Origin: DASQPR01 sp035713725
GTDB taxonomy: Bacteria > Actinomycetota > Actinomycetes > Mycobacteriales > Micromonosporaceae
DNA length: 27,824 bases
Reading direction: 5' to 3'
Assembly: GCA_035713725.1 (NCBI GenBank)
Contig: DASTMZ010000207.1
Location: 1 to 27,824, forward strand
Positions 16,442 to 23,549 of this stretch are shown here, one piece after another (the stretch's first letter is position 1; every line of letters begins with the position of its first letter). Both the position numbers and the translations under genes were made by a program. A model generated the notes under the pieces. It saw only the letters and a program-made list of their open reading frames with translations. It did no database searches and had not been told where the DNA came from.

Positions 16442-17541
16442 GGCCCGCGCCGATGGCGTGCGGGTGCCGATTGCGGTGGCACCGCCGATGTGATGGCCTC
16501 GTTCGGCGGCGTCGTGGCGGCATGGTGGGCCGGCGTCATGGCGGCGTGTTGCGGTGACGACATCGCGGCGTGTTGCGGCCCGGACGAGCCGGCCGGCGGT
16601 TCCGATGCGGGCACGAGCACACCTGATCCCATCCGGAAATCGTCCGCATGGTTGCGCTGCCACGTGGTGCCGGTGGCCATCAGGAGCACGGCCGTCGCGT
16701 CGTCGCCGCTGCCGTTCGCGGACGCGCATTCGCGGACCCATTCGGGCAGGTGCTCGACGACCCATTCGACGCCCCGCTGCGCGGACAGGTTCGCGAGATC
16801 GGTGCCGAACGTCGACTCCCAGTCGTTGCTGGCGTGCGCGTTGCCGAATCCGTCGGTGGCAAGCAGCACCGCACCGATCGGTTGCGCTCGTACGTCGACG
16901 ACGCCGAACCGGACCGACTCCAGCGCGTCGGGCTGGCAGAGGCTGGTGGTACGCAGCCCGTCGAGCCGCGGGTCGTACGGGACCGGATGCCGTACTGACC
17001 CGTCCGGCGCGACGACGATAAGGTCGCCGTCGCCGAGTTGGAGGAATCCGAGCCATGCCCCGGCGGCCACCGCGACGAGCAACGTGGTGCCGTAGCCGTA
17101 GAGCAGATCCTCCGCGGTCGGCTCCGCACTGAGACCGGCCGCCGCGAGTTCCGGCAAGGTGACCGGGCGTTCCGCGATGTCCCGATGTACGTCTTCGCGC
17201 CACGCGTCGACGATCGCCGGCGCGAGAACGTTGCGCAGCATCAGCTCGACGTGGCCGATGTCGGTCGCGGTCTCGAGGTCGATCGCCGCTACCACGCCGC
17301 GCCGTGCGGCGAGCGCGACGGCGAGTTCGGCGCCGCGCGCACTGCGGAAGTGACGGGCGTGACCATGGCCGTCCGCCACCGCGACGACCACCGGGGAACC
17401 GTCACGATGCAGCGCGTACGCCGGCGCGACCGCCCACGCGTCCTCGTAACGCATCCGCTTGGCGACGTGCACCGCACCGGTCGCGTCGGCGGCGGCGACC
17501 CGCCATGCCGGCCGAGACGGATACCCCTGCGATCGGATCAC
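16438..17541 (-). CDS. PP2C-type Ser/Thr phosphatase of the vWA/kinase triad
   Basis: A 367-residue protein starting at a GTG that overlaps the vWA stop as GTGA. It has the PP2C metal sites: ED at 33-34 (RMRYEDAWAV), DGHG at 57-60 with ARHFRSARGA behind it, ATDGF at 229-232 and GDDATAVLL at 279-286. The opening WRVAAADATGAVH and the position of the ED pair, where many relatives read CQDA, match the phosphatases found in TerY-P triads. Its job in such systems is taken to be removal of phosphate from targets of the partner kinase. The last 75 residues are a low-complexity tail with repeats around PQHAAM and AHHAAT, rich in His, Ala and Pro and probably unstructured. The frame stays open far upstream, but that part lies on top of the vWA gene and is a shadow. 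Confidence 0.92.
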   Translation of the reverse strand: MIRSQGYPSRPAWRVAAADATGAVHVAKRMRYEDAWAVAPAYALHRDGSPVVVAVADGHGHARHFRSARGAELAVALAARRGVVAAIDLETATDIGHVELMLRNVLAPAIVDAWREDVHRDIAERPVTLPELAAAGLSAEPTAEDLLYGYGTTLLVAVAAGAWLGFLQLGDGDLIVVAPDGSVRHPVPYDPRLDGLRTTSLCQPDALESVRFGVVDVRAQPIGAVLLATDGFGNAHASNDWESTFGTDLANLSAQRGVEWVVEHLPEWVRECASANGSGDDATAVLLMATGTTWQRNHADDFRMGSGVLVPASEPPAGSSGPQHAAMSSPQHAAMTPAHHAATTPPNEAITSAVPPQSAPARHRRGP

Positions 17542-18311
17542 GACCACGGCCTCTCGCTGGTCGTGGTACGGAGTCCGGCAACCAGCGCGCCGTGGTCCGC
17601 TCGTACCTCGGACATGCGGCCGACCGCGATCGACACGGCGAGCAACAGATCCGGGATCTGATCGGCACGATCGGCGCGCAGGACCTCGATGCCCGGATCG
17701 CTGAACGCGGCGAGTTGCTCGCGCCGCGCATCCGGTCCGATCGCCACCGCGATGCGCATTGCCATAACGCCGCCCGGCGTCGCGAGCAGCGCGGCGAGGC
17801 CGGCCTCGAAGTCGTCGGTGGCGATGCCGTCGGTCACCAGCAAGAGGGTAGGACGCAGCGCCCGGCGTTCCAACCGGTCCGCGGTGAGCACGCTGGCCAT
17901 CAAACGCATCGCGGCGCCCATGTGGGTGAGCGCTCGCGGTTCGCATCGCAACGGGGTCCATCGCACATCGGCGACCGGCGTTGGCGTCTCGATGTGCCAG
18001 GTCGCCTGATTGTCGAACTTGATGGCACGGACGAGCACGCGGACGTTTTCTTGCGCGCGCTCCCACTCGACGAGTTGCGGCAGCATCGTGGCGATCGCGA
18101 AGTTCAGCGCCTGCATCTTCTCGCCGTGCATCGAGTAAGAGCCGTCGGCGGCGATGATGAAGTGCATCGGCCGCTTCGCGATGCCGCCACCCGGTAGGAC
18201 GACGCGCGTGTCGTCGTCTGGATCCGTGCCGTACGGTGCCACTCGCGTCCTCCCTCCGAGCTGCTTGTATTGGTGTGAAAGCCATTGGCGGACGGTTGCG
18301 CCGTCGGCCAT
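17538..18311 (-). CDS. TerY-like von Willebrand factor A domain protein
   Basis: A 257-residue single-domain protein. The MIDAS metal site is complete: DGSYS (Asp56, Ser58, Ser60) in MHFIIAADGSYSMHGEKMQALNFAI, Thr129 in ALTHMGAAM, and Asp161 in LLVTDGIATDDFEAGL. The C-terminal stretch GVMAMRIAVAIGPDARREQLAAF also fits TerY-type vWA proteins. These proteins are thought to act as a metal-dependent scaffold that brings the phosphatase and kinase to their clients. The ATG at 18311 starts nine bases after the stop of the upstream membrane protein, and its own stop overlaps the phosphatase start. All of this places it in the same transcript. No signal peptide or membrane helix is present. Confidence 0.92.
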   Translation of the reverse strand: MADGATVRQWLSHQYKQLGGRTRVAPYGTDPDDDTRVVLPGGGIAKRPMHFIIAADGSYSMHGEKMQALNFAIATMLPQLVEWERAQENVRVLVRAIKFDNQATWHIETPTPVADVRWTPLRCEPRALTHMGAAMRLMASVLTADRLERRALRPTLLLVTDGIATDDFEAGLAALLATPGGVMAMRIAVAIGPDARREQLAAFSDPGIEVLRADRADQIPDLLLAVSIAVGRMSEVRADHGALVAGLRTTTSERPWS

Positions 18312-18320
18312 CGAGTGCCG

Positions 18321-19895
18321 TCAGTCCGCGTTGCCGCTGTCCTGGCGCCACCAGTCCTGCAGATCGGCGCATGTCTGGTGGCCGGTCGTGCCGGCATAGA
18401 ACAGCGTGCGGTCGGCCGTGTCGGTCCAGATGTAAACGCAAGTGTCCGACTTGCTGATGTAGCACTCCAGCGTGCCGCGGTTGTGCTTGTCGCCGACGCC
18501 CCATTGCAGCTTGCCGTCGTGGTCGGAGGTCGGCGGACACGAGTCGTCGTTGGTGCTCGCGTTCGGATCGAAGCCGCGCGCGGTGTTGAACGCGGCAAGG
18601 CTCTTGGTCAGCGAGTCGGAGCTGCCGAACTGGTACGCGTCGATGAACGCGCCGGGCAGGTCGGACGAACTCGGTTCGGTGCACTGATATTCGGTCAGCA
18701 CACCGGTCACGCCCGAGTCGCGCCCGGTCGTGGTGACGTCGCAGTCCAAGTCCACGTCGAGGTCGGTGGGCATGAGCGTGTCGAGCGTCGGAATAGCACC
18801 GGCCGGCGTCGAACTCGCTGACGCCGGTCCGGTGCTCGGCGTCGACGGGGTGGCCCCGGGCGAGTGCGACGAAGCGGCGTTCGGGTGCGACGGATGGTTT
18901 GTCAGCGCCAGGATGCCGGCGCCGGCCGCGACGATGAGTACGAGTATCACGATGCCGACGATGAGCGGCGCCTTGCTCCGCTTCGGTGTCGGGTACGGAT
19001 ATCCGGCGCCGGGCGGGAACTGACCGGGTTGGTAACCACCGGGCTGGTATCCACCGGGTTGGTAACCACCGGGCTGGTATCCACCGGGCTGGTATCCACT
19101 GGGCGAGTAGCGGCCGACGGGATACTGCCCCGGTGCGTACTGGCCGGGTTGAGCCTGACCCGACTCCGGGGAGAATCCGCCGGCCGGCGAGGCCGGCGAG
19201 GCCGGCGCGCCGAACGGGGCCGTCGGCATGGCAGCCGTGCCGCCTGGTGGCGAGACACTCTGCGGCGAGACGTTCGGTGGCGAGACCGGCGGCGCAGCGG
19301 CCTCCGGCGGCGACACGCTGTCCGGCGGCGACACGTTCGGCGAGACCGGCTGGGCGCTCGTGCGCCACGGGTCCACCGGCAGTGGGGGCCACGACGCCGG
19401 CGGCGCGACGGGCGTACCCGCTGGGTCTGCCGATCGTGGGTTCGGTGCTGCGGGTGCCGCGAACTGCCCCGCGCCCGGCGCTAGATCGGCGACCGTCCCG
19501 GCGGCCGCCAGCCCGCCACCGACGTCGATCGGGCCGCCGACCGGCGGCGACGACGGCGCGGCCGCGGGGTAACCGAGGACGGTCGCATACTCCCCAACTA
19601 CCCATACACACGCGGTCGGATCGAGCGCGCTCCGCGCGGCCAGCACCGCGGCGACGTCGCGGACCGCCGCGTCGGTCGGCATCCGGCCAAGGCGGTCGCG
19701 GAGCAGCCCGGCCACGCCGGATCCGGCCGCGGCGCGCAACAGGTTGGCCTCCCGCGGTTGGCCCGGAAGCAGGTCGGGCAGCAACTGATCGAGCAGCTTG
19801 ACGTTGTCCAGACCGGCGGCGCCGTGGCCGGCGTTCACGTCCCGCAGCGCCTGGCGCGCGAGTCCGCTTGCGTCGAATCCCGAGTCGTTCGTCAC
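18321..19895 (-). CDS. Membrane protein with helical adaptor domain and Cys-containing ectodomain (paralogue A)
   Basis: A 524-residue protein in four parts. Residues 10-110 are a helical domain with the pattern LLPGQPREANLLRAA...LDPTACVWVVGEYATVLGY. This resembles a small adaptor domain often seen beside vWA, Hsp70 and kinase genes (recognised from memory). Residues 110-305 form a Pro/Ser/Gly linker ending in five GYQPG repeats. One membrane helix spans 309-332, and the outer domain 370-524 has Cys385, 405, 453, 478, 486 and 509 with motifs GTLECY, CVYIWTD and DLQDWW. Similar outer domains occur on actinobacterial receptor-type Ser/Thr kinases. The neighbour at 20023-21168 has the same layout. 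The GTG start has AGGGG about 10 bases upstream. It is first in line with the triad (gap of nine bases to the vWA gene). Function inferred, not shown: a sensor subunit. Confidence 0.78.
   Translation of the reverse strand: MTNDSGFDASGLARQALRDVNAGHGAAGLDNVKLLDQLLPDLLPGQPREANLLRAAAGSGVAGLLRDRLGRMPTDAAVRDVAAVLAARSALDPTACVWVVGEYATVLGYPAAAPSSPPVGGPIDVGGGLAAAGTVADLAPGAGQFAAPAAPNPRSADPAGTPVAPPASWPPLPVDPWRTSAQPVSPNVSPPDSVSPPEAAAPPVSPPNVSPQSVSPPGGTAAMPTAPFGAPASPASPAGGFSPESGQAQPGQYAPGQYPVGRYSPSGYQPGGYQPGGYQPGGYQPGGYQPGQFPPGAGYPYPTPKRSKAPLIVGIVILVLIVAAGAGILALTNHPSHPNAASSHSPGATPSTPSTGPASASSTPAGAIPTLDTLMPTDLDVDLDCDVTTTGRDSGVTGVLTEYQCTEPSSSDLPGAFIDAYQFGSSDSLTKSLAAFNTARGFDPNASTNDDSCPPTSDHDGKLQWGVGDKHNRGTLECYISKSDTCVYIWTDTADRTLFYAGTTGHQTCADLQDWWRQDSGNAD
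19024..19098 (-). repeat. Five 15-base tandem repeats encoding GYQPG
   Basis: On the plus strand the units read CCGGGTTGGTAACCA (type A) or CCGGGCTGGTATCCA (type B) in the order A-B-A-B-B, with a degenerate sixth copy after 19098. Each unit encodes GYQPG in the linker of paralogue A. The A-B-A-B order points to duplication of a 30-base pair of units. All variants are in frame, so copy number can change without breaking the gene. Confidence 0.95.
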
Positions 19896-19901
19896 CTAGT
19901 C

Positions 19902-19946
19902 GGCCCCTGTCGGATCTGGCCCCTGTCGGATGTGGCCCCTGTCGGT
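19902..19946 (-). repeat. Three 16-base repeats in the leader of paralogue A
   Basis: GGCCCCTGTCGGAT stands at 19902-19915 and 19918-19931, and with one change at the end at 19934-19946. The period is 16 bases. The array lies 7-51 bases upstream of the GTG start. On the coding strand each unit contains CAGGGG, so the unit nearest the start supplies the likely ribosome site. Three same-face sites could also be operators. The rest of the 127-base gap shows nothing clear. Confidence 0.85.
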
Positions 19947-20022
19947 CTGTTCTTGTCGAGTGCGGTCCTCGCCGCCGATCGCACCGACCCAGTGTGCCGG
20001 TCGAGCGCTCGACGACGGCGCG

Positions 20023-21168
20023 TCAGGTGTTCCGGTTGTTGTCATGCCACCACGCGTCCAGCTGGGCAAATGCCTGCTCAGGACCGGACTCGGCCACGAT
20101 GATGGTGTATTCGCTGTCGTCCGTCCATACGTAGTAGTGGTTCTCTGAGCTGTCCGAATAGCACTCCAGCGTGCCCGATTCGACGTCCGGCGTGGCGAGC
20201 GTATGCCAGCGCACACTGCCGTACGTCGCGACCGGCGGGCACCTGCCCTCCGCCGCGGTCGGATCGAACTTCACGAACGCGTTGAACGCGTCGACGCCCT
20301 GCGCGTAGGTGGCCTGGTCCCGGAACTGGTATCCCCACACGTGCAGGTAGGGCAGCCGCGCGGTGGCGCCCGCTTGGCAGGCGTAATAGGCGATCACGTT
20401 GTCCAGGAACGGATCGTCGTCGGTGGTCCGGCAGGTGGGCAGGTCGACGTCGGCCGGCATCACGGCCGACAGCGGGGGTACGTTCGCGGCGACCGCCTGC
20501 GTCGGTGCGGGCGTGGTCGGGGTGGCAGTCGCGGCGCTCCGGGTGGGTGACGGCGGGGCGTCCGCGGCACAGATGCCGCCACGGCACGGCGTGCCGGTGC
20601 TGACGTACACGATCACGGTGACCGCCGCGGCGATCACGACCGCGATCGCAATGCCCACGATCAGCGGCGTCGCGATGCTGCGCCGACGGCGTGCGTAGTC
20701 GAGTCGCGGCAGGCCGGCCGCGATGTCGAAGGCTGTCGTGTCGTCGAGCACTCGACCCCGGTTCGGTTGGGTCCGGGGCGTCGCGCGGCCGTGGAACGTC
20801 GGGGCCGCGGTGATCGGGTGGCCGAGCACCCGCGCGTACTCCTCGACGACGAAGCGCCACTCGTCGCCGTCGATGTCGGCCGGCTTGCCCGCAACCACTT
20901 CGCGGATCGCATCCTCGGCCGAGGCGTCGGCGGAGGCGTCGGTGGAGGCGTCGGCGGAGGCGTCGGCCGGGGCGCCGGCAAAACGGCCGGCGAGCACGTC
21001 GCCAACCCGTGCCGCGGCGGCGGCTCGCAACAACACCCGATCGGGACCATCGTCGATGGCATTGTCGATAACGGCCGGGCTGTCCAGCCCGGTCGCGCCG
21101 TAGTCGCGGTGGATTGCCTCGAGCGCGGCGCGCACACGTGCGGCCCGATCGGGCGCGACATCGGGCAC
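20023..21168 (-). CDS. Membrane protein with helical adaptor domain and Cys-containing ectodomain (paralogue B)
   Basis: A 381-residue paralogue of the protein at 18321-19895. The helical domain (residues 8-117) ends WRFVVEEYARVLGHP, as in paralogue A (VWVVGEYATVLGYP), and its central loop is stretched by ADAS repeats. One membrane helix lies at 166-189 (TPLIVGIAIAVVIAAAVTVIVYV). The outer domain carries Cys246, 264, 310 and 336 plus a CRGGIC pair just outside the membrane. Motifs shared with A are VMPADVD, DAFNAFVKFDP, CPP, GTLECY, YYVWTDD and LDAWW. I chose the GTG at 21168 because AGGGGGG stands six bases upstream and the start then falls at the same place as in A; an ATG at 21324 would add 52 Arg-rich residues. 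It probably opens the triad operon, although 127 bases separate it from A. Confidence 0.78.
   Translation of the reverse strand: MPDVAPDRAARVRAALEAIHRDYGATGLDSPAVIDNAIDDGPDRVLLRAAAAARVGDVLAGRFAGAPADASADASTDASADASAEDAIREVVAGKPADIDGDEWRFVVEEYARVLGHPITAAPTFHGRATPRTQPNRGRVLDDTTAFDIAAGLPRLDYARRRRSIATPLIVGIAIAVVIAAAVTVIVYVSTGTPCRGGICAADAPPSPTRSAATATPTTPAPTQAVAANVPPLSAVMPADVDLPTCRTTDDDPFLDNVIAYYACQAGATARLPYLHVWGYQFRDQATYAQGVDAFNAFVKFDPTAAEGRCPPVATYGSVRWHTLATPDVESGTLECYSDSSENHYYVWTDDSEYTIIVAESGPEQAFAQLDAWWHDNNRNT
20921..20980 (-). repeat. 12-base repeats encoding ADAS inside the adaptor domain of paralogue B
   Basis: Four copies of GAGGCGTCGGCG or one-base variants run from 20921 to 20968, followed by a degenerate copy to 20980. 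They encode (A/T)DAS units at residues 67-83 of paralogue B, in a loop between helices that is short in paralogue A. The reading frame is kept. Confidence 0.95.
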
Positions 21169-21361
21169 GGAACCCCCCTGACCGAGGCTGACCGAGGCGG
21201 GCCGCCGACGTCGCGGCTCGCGGGCCGGTTGACGCATCTGGCGCTGACCTACGGTGCATTGTTCCGCTCGACCATCGGGCGGACAACCCCCGGTGGCGTG
21301 CGCGGCTGCTAACTCGGTAGTCATTCGGAGCGACGACCGCGGTGGCTTGCCGCGACGCTGC

Positions 21362-21404
21362 GATCCGGCGATCCGGCGACGCGGGCGATCAGTGCGATCA
21401 GTGC
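21362..21404. repeat. Micro-duplications at the 3' end of the GH3 gene
   Basis: GATCCGGC is repeated at 21362-21369 and 21370-21377, and GATCAGTGC at 21387-21395 and 21396-21404. The second pair contains the GH3 stop codon and gives a second in-frame stop nine bases later. A further 10-base pair, CTGACCGAGG, lies at 21178-21197 just ahead of the ribosome site of paralogue B. Otherwise the 229-base gap between the two genes shows nothing clear. Confidence 0.8.
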
Positions 21405-22939
21405 GCGAGCGCTACGGCCGGATGATCGCTCGTCGGTCCGACGCCGGCGAGCAGCTCAGCGACGGCTCGCGCGCACGCGGACGACGCGCCGTACGTGCAG
21501 ATCTGGGTGGCCGCGAGCGGACCGGCCGGCAGGCCCATCTCCACCACGACGGCGTCCGGCCGCGTGGCCAGCACGTGCTTGAGCGCGTTGCGCATCCACT
21601 CGTGACGGTGGGCGTCACGGACGACAACGACAATCGACCGACCGGCGGCGCGGTCGAGCTGCGCGTCGATAGCCTCCGCGATCGCCGCGTCGCCATCGAG
21701 GTCCGCGTCGGTCAGACGGATGCCGGTGGTCGCGGGTACGAGTGCCGACAGCGGCGCCAGGACACCCCAGGGCGTACCCGGTGCGATCGCCATGTTCATC
21801 GGCGGTGACAACTCCACGACATGCGGAGCGGTCGGGAACGGCCAGGGCACGCCGTCCGGGGCGGCCGTGATGCGGATCGCGCGACGCGCGGCGGTGAGCC
21901 CGGGATGAGGTGATCCGCTGCCGACGCGGTGCGACACGAGTCTCGCGGCACGCGACCACGAGGCGAGCGTCGCGACCCGCTCGGCCGCGTCGACCAAACG
22001 CTCCTCGGTCAACGCGCCGTCGAGCACCGCGCGCACGATCGCCTCGCGGAGGCCGACCGCGGTCGCCTCGTCCCAGAGTTCGCCGCCGACGCACACCGCG
22101 TCCGCGCCGGCGGCGAGCGCGGCCACCGTGGCGCCGCCGAGTCCGTAGCGGCGGGCTACCGCGTCCATTTCGATGGCGTCCGTGACGATCAGCCCGTCGA
22201 AGCCGAGGTCGACGCGCAGCAGGTCGGTGAGGACCGGTTTGCTCAACGTGGCGGGTCGATGGGGATCAACGGCGGGCACCACCAGGTGACCGGTCATGAC
22301 GGCGCGGACGCCTGCGTCGATCGCGGCCCGAAACGGTACGAGTTCGCAGGCGTCCAGCGATGCGCGATCGGCGGCGATCACGGGTACGTCGTGATGCGAG
22401 TCGACGCCGGTGTCGCCGTGTCCCGGGAAGTGCTTCGCGCACGACGCAACGCCGGCCAACTGAAGTCCGCGTACCCACGCCACGGTGTGCCGCGCGACGA
22501 GCTGCGGGTCAGCGCCGAATGCTCGTACGCCGATCACCGGATTGTCTGGGTTGGAGTTCACGTCGGCGTCCGGCGCGTAGTCGAGCGTGATGCCGAGCCC
22601 AGCGAGTTCCTGGCCGAGATGATGGGCGACGGCCTCGGTCAGCTCGACGTCGTCGGCCGCACCGAGCGCCAGATTGCCGGGGCGTGAGCTGCCGGTACGC
22701 GCCTCCAACCGGGTCACGTCACCGGCTTCCTCGTCGATCGCGACGATGACGTCGGGCCGCTCGGCCCGTAGCGCGGCCGTGAGCGAGGCGACCTGCTCCG
22801 CGTGCCCGATGTTGCGGGCGTAGAGAACCACCGACCTCAGGCCGTCGGCGAGGCGACGTCGGATCCAGTCGGGCGGCGAGGTGCCGTCGAAGCCGGGCTG
22901 CAGCACCGCGTCGGCGAGCCCGGCGAGACGACGGTCCAT
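21398..22939 (-). CDS. nagZ: GH3 beta-N-acetylglucosaminidase, two-domain
   Basis: A 513-residue glycoside hydrolase family 3 protein. The NagZ-type motif KHFPGHGDTGVDSHHDVP is at residues 169-186; in this family its loop supplies a His/Asp acid-base pair in place of a second-domain Glu. The nucleophile is probably Asp254 in LIVTDAIEM. Other family marks are AIDEEAGDVTRL and YAPDADVNSNPDNPVIGVRAFG. A C-terminal domain (about 350-513) makes it longer than the one-domain Gram-negative NagZ of about 340 residues and like the two-domain Gram-positive forms. Such enzymes remove GlcNAc from cell-wall fragments during recycling. No signal peptide is seen, so a cytosolic place is likely. The ATG at 22939 has GGAGG eight bases upstream; the ATG at 22954 overlaps that site. 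Confidence 0.93.
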   Translation of the reverse strand: MDRRLAGLADAVLQPGFDGTSPPDWIRRRLADGLRSVVLYARNIGHAEQVASLTAALRAERPDVIVAIDEEAGDVTRLEARTGSSRPGNLALGAADDVELTEAVAHHLGQELAGLGITLDYAPDADVNSNPDNPVIGVRAFGADPQLVARHTVAWVRGLQLAGVASCAKHFPGHGDTGVDSHHDVPVIAADRASLDACELVPFRAAIDAGVRAVMTGHLVVPAVDPHRPATLSKPVLTDLLRVDLGFDGLIVTDAIEMDAVARRYGLGGATVAALAAGADAVCVGGELWDEATAVGLREAIVRAVLDGALTEERLVDAAERVATLASWSRAARLVSHRVGSGSPHPGLTAARRAIRITAAPDGVPWPFPTAPHVVELSPPMNMAIAPGTPWGVLAPLSALVPATTGIRLTDADLDGDAAIAEAIDAQLDRAAGRSIVVVVRDAHRHEWMRNALKHVLATRPDAVVVEMGLPAGPLAATQICTYGASSACARAVAELLAGVGPTSDHPAVALAH

Positions 22940-23000
22940 CGCAGGGTCCTCCATGCGGCTCGGTGGGGTGCTCGCGGCCGGATGCCTTTCGGCCGGCTTC

Positions 23001-23056
23001 AGGAAACATTGTTGACAGTCGTGTTCGTAATAGTCAAGAAACCTTTCAGTTAATCT
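23001..23056 (-). promoter_or_regulatory. AT-rich control region ahead of nagZ
   Basis: This stretch is far poorer in GC than anything around it. On the coding strand of nagZ it contains TTAACT, the near-palindrome GAAAGGTTTC (23038-23047 on the plus strand), TTGACT and TATTAC, then GTTTCCT at 23001-23007. TTAACT to TATTAC has a 15-base spacer and could be a promoter. GAAA-N2-TTTC is a possible repressor site; ROK-type sugar regulators of actinobacteria use AT-rich palindromes of this sort, but I cannot match a consensus. The divergent small gene starts about 90 bases to the right. Confidence 0.4.
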
Positions 23057-23144
23057 AGGGATGGTGCCATAACCGACCGTCCGGACCTGCGGATTGTCGG
23101 TCCGTTGGGGCGCCGATGGCTCGTACGTGTGTTCGAATAGCGTC

Positions 23145-23357
23145 ATGGAGCGGCGCAAGTTCTGGTGGAACGGCAAGTGGGGGCGGCTCGCACGGCGCGA
23201 CGTCGTGCTTTACGAAGACGGCGGCGTCTGGTGGGTCGAGGCGCGTGAGGGCGGCGCCGAGGGGCGCAGCCGCTGGTTCGAGTTCCGCGACGAGGATCAC
23301 GCGTTCGACTGCGTACGAGCGTTGATCGCCGGCCAGGAGCGTTGGCGCGAGATCTGA
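23145..23357 (+). CDS. Small basic/aromatic protein of unknown function
   Basis: A 70-residue protein starting MERRKFWWNGKWGRL from the ATG at 23145. It is rich in Trp, Arg and Glu, with the segment VVLYEDGGVWWVEAREGG, then SRWFEFRDEDHAFDCVRALIAG. This beta-strand-then-helix outline resembles short actinobacterial proteins of unknown role in which a W-x-V-E strand is followed by a helix with A-x(n)-V-x-x-L-I. No signal peptide or membrane helix is present. The frame is open from 23094, but the upstream part has no good start. It is divergent from nagZ. The 190 bases after it, up to the hydrolase gene, show no feature beyond a ribosome site. Confidence 0.65.
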   Translation: MERRKFWWNGKWGRLARRDVVLYEDGGVWWVEAREGGAEGRSRWFEFRDEDHAFDCVRALIAGQERWREI

Positions 23358-23549
23358 CCCGGCCGCGAGCGTGCCGCCTGGAGCGTGCCGTCGGCGGCCC
23401 TATAGCTCGCGATGATGCGCAACGGATCGCCGCGTCCGACCGCAACGACGCAATGAAACGCAGCCGACACGCAAGATCCGGCCATGTCACCGGGTACGTG
23501 GCCCGAATACCGTCTGAAGCGACAACGACGTCGGGCTCACGGAGGGCGC

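Noticed and set aside
16441..17203. N-terminal extension of the kinase frame to a start at 17203
   Set aside because: The extension overlaps the whole C-terminal half of the PP2C gene, while a GTG at 16441 gives a GTGA overlap and leaves the kinase domain complete.
17304..18197. Plus-strand Arg/His-rich frame across the vWA gene
   Set aside because: The MIDAS residues of the vWA domain are on the minus strand; the plus frame shows no motif and no ribosome site.
19024..19098. CRISPR-like array
   Set aside because: Units are 15 bases without spacers and encode in-frame GYQPG residues; this is a coding tandem repeat.
17541..19611. N-terminal extension of the PP2C frame by about 690 codons
   Set aside because: It lies opposite frame over the vWA gene and paralogue A, both of which have clear domains; the GTG at 17541 fits the family length.
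15101..21168. Tellurite-resistance operon in the strict sense
   Set aside because: Only the vWA/PP2C/kinase triad is present; no TerD-family, TerC or TerB gene is found in the window, so resistance to tellurite is not claimed.
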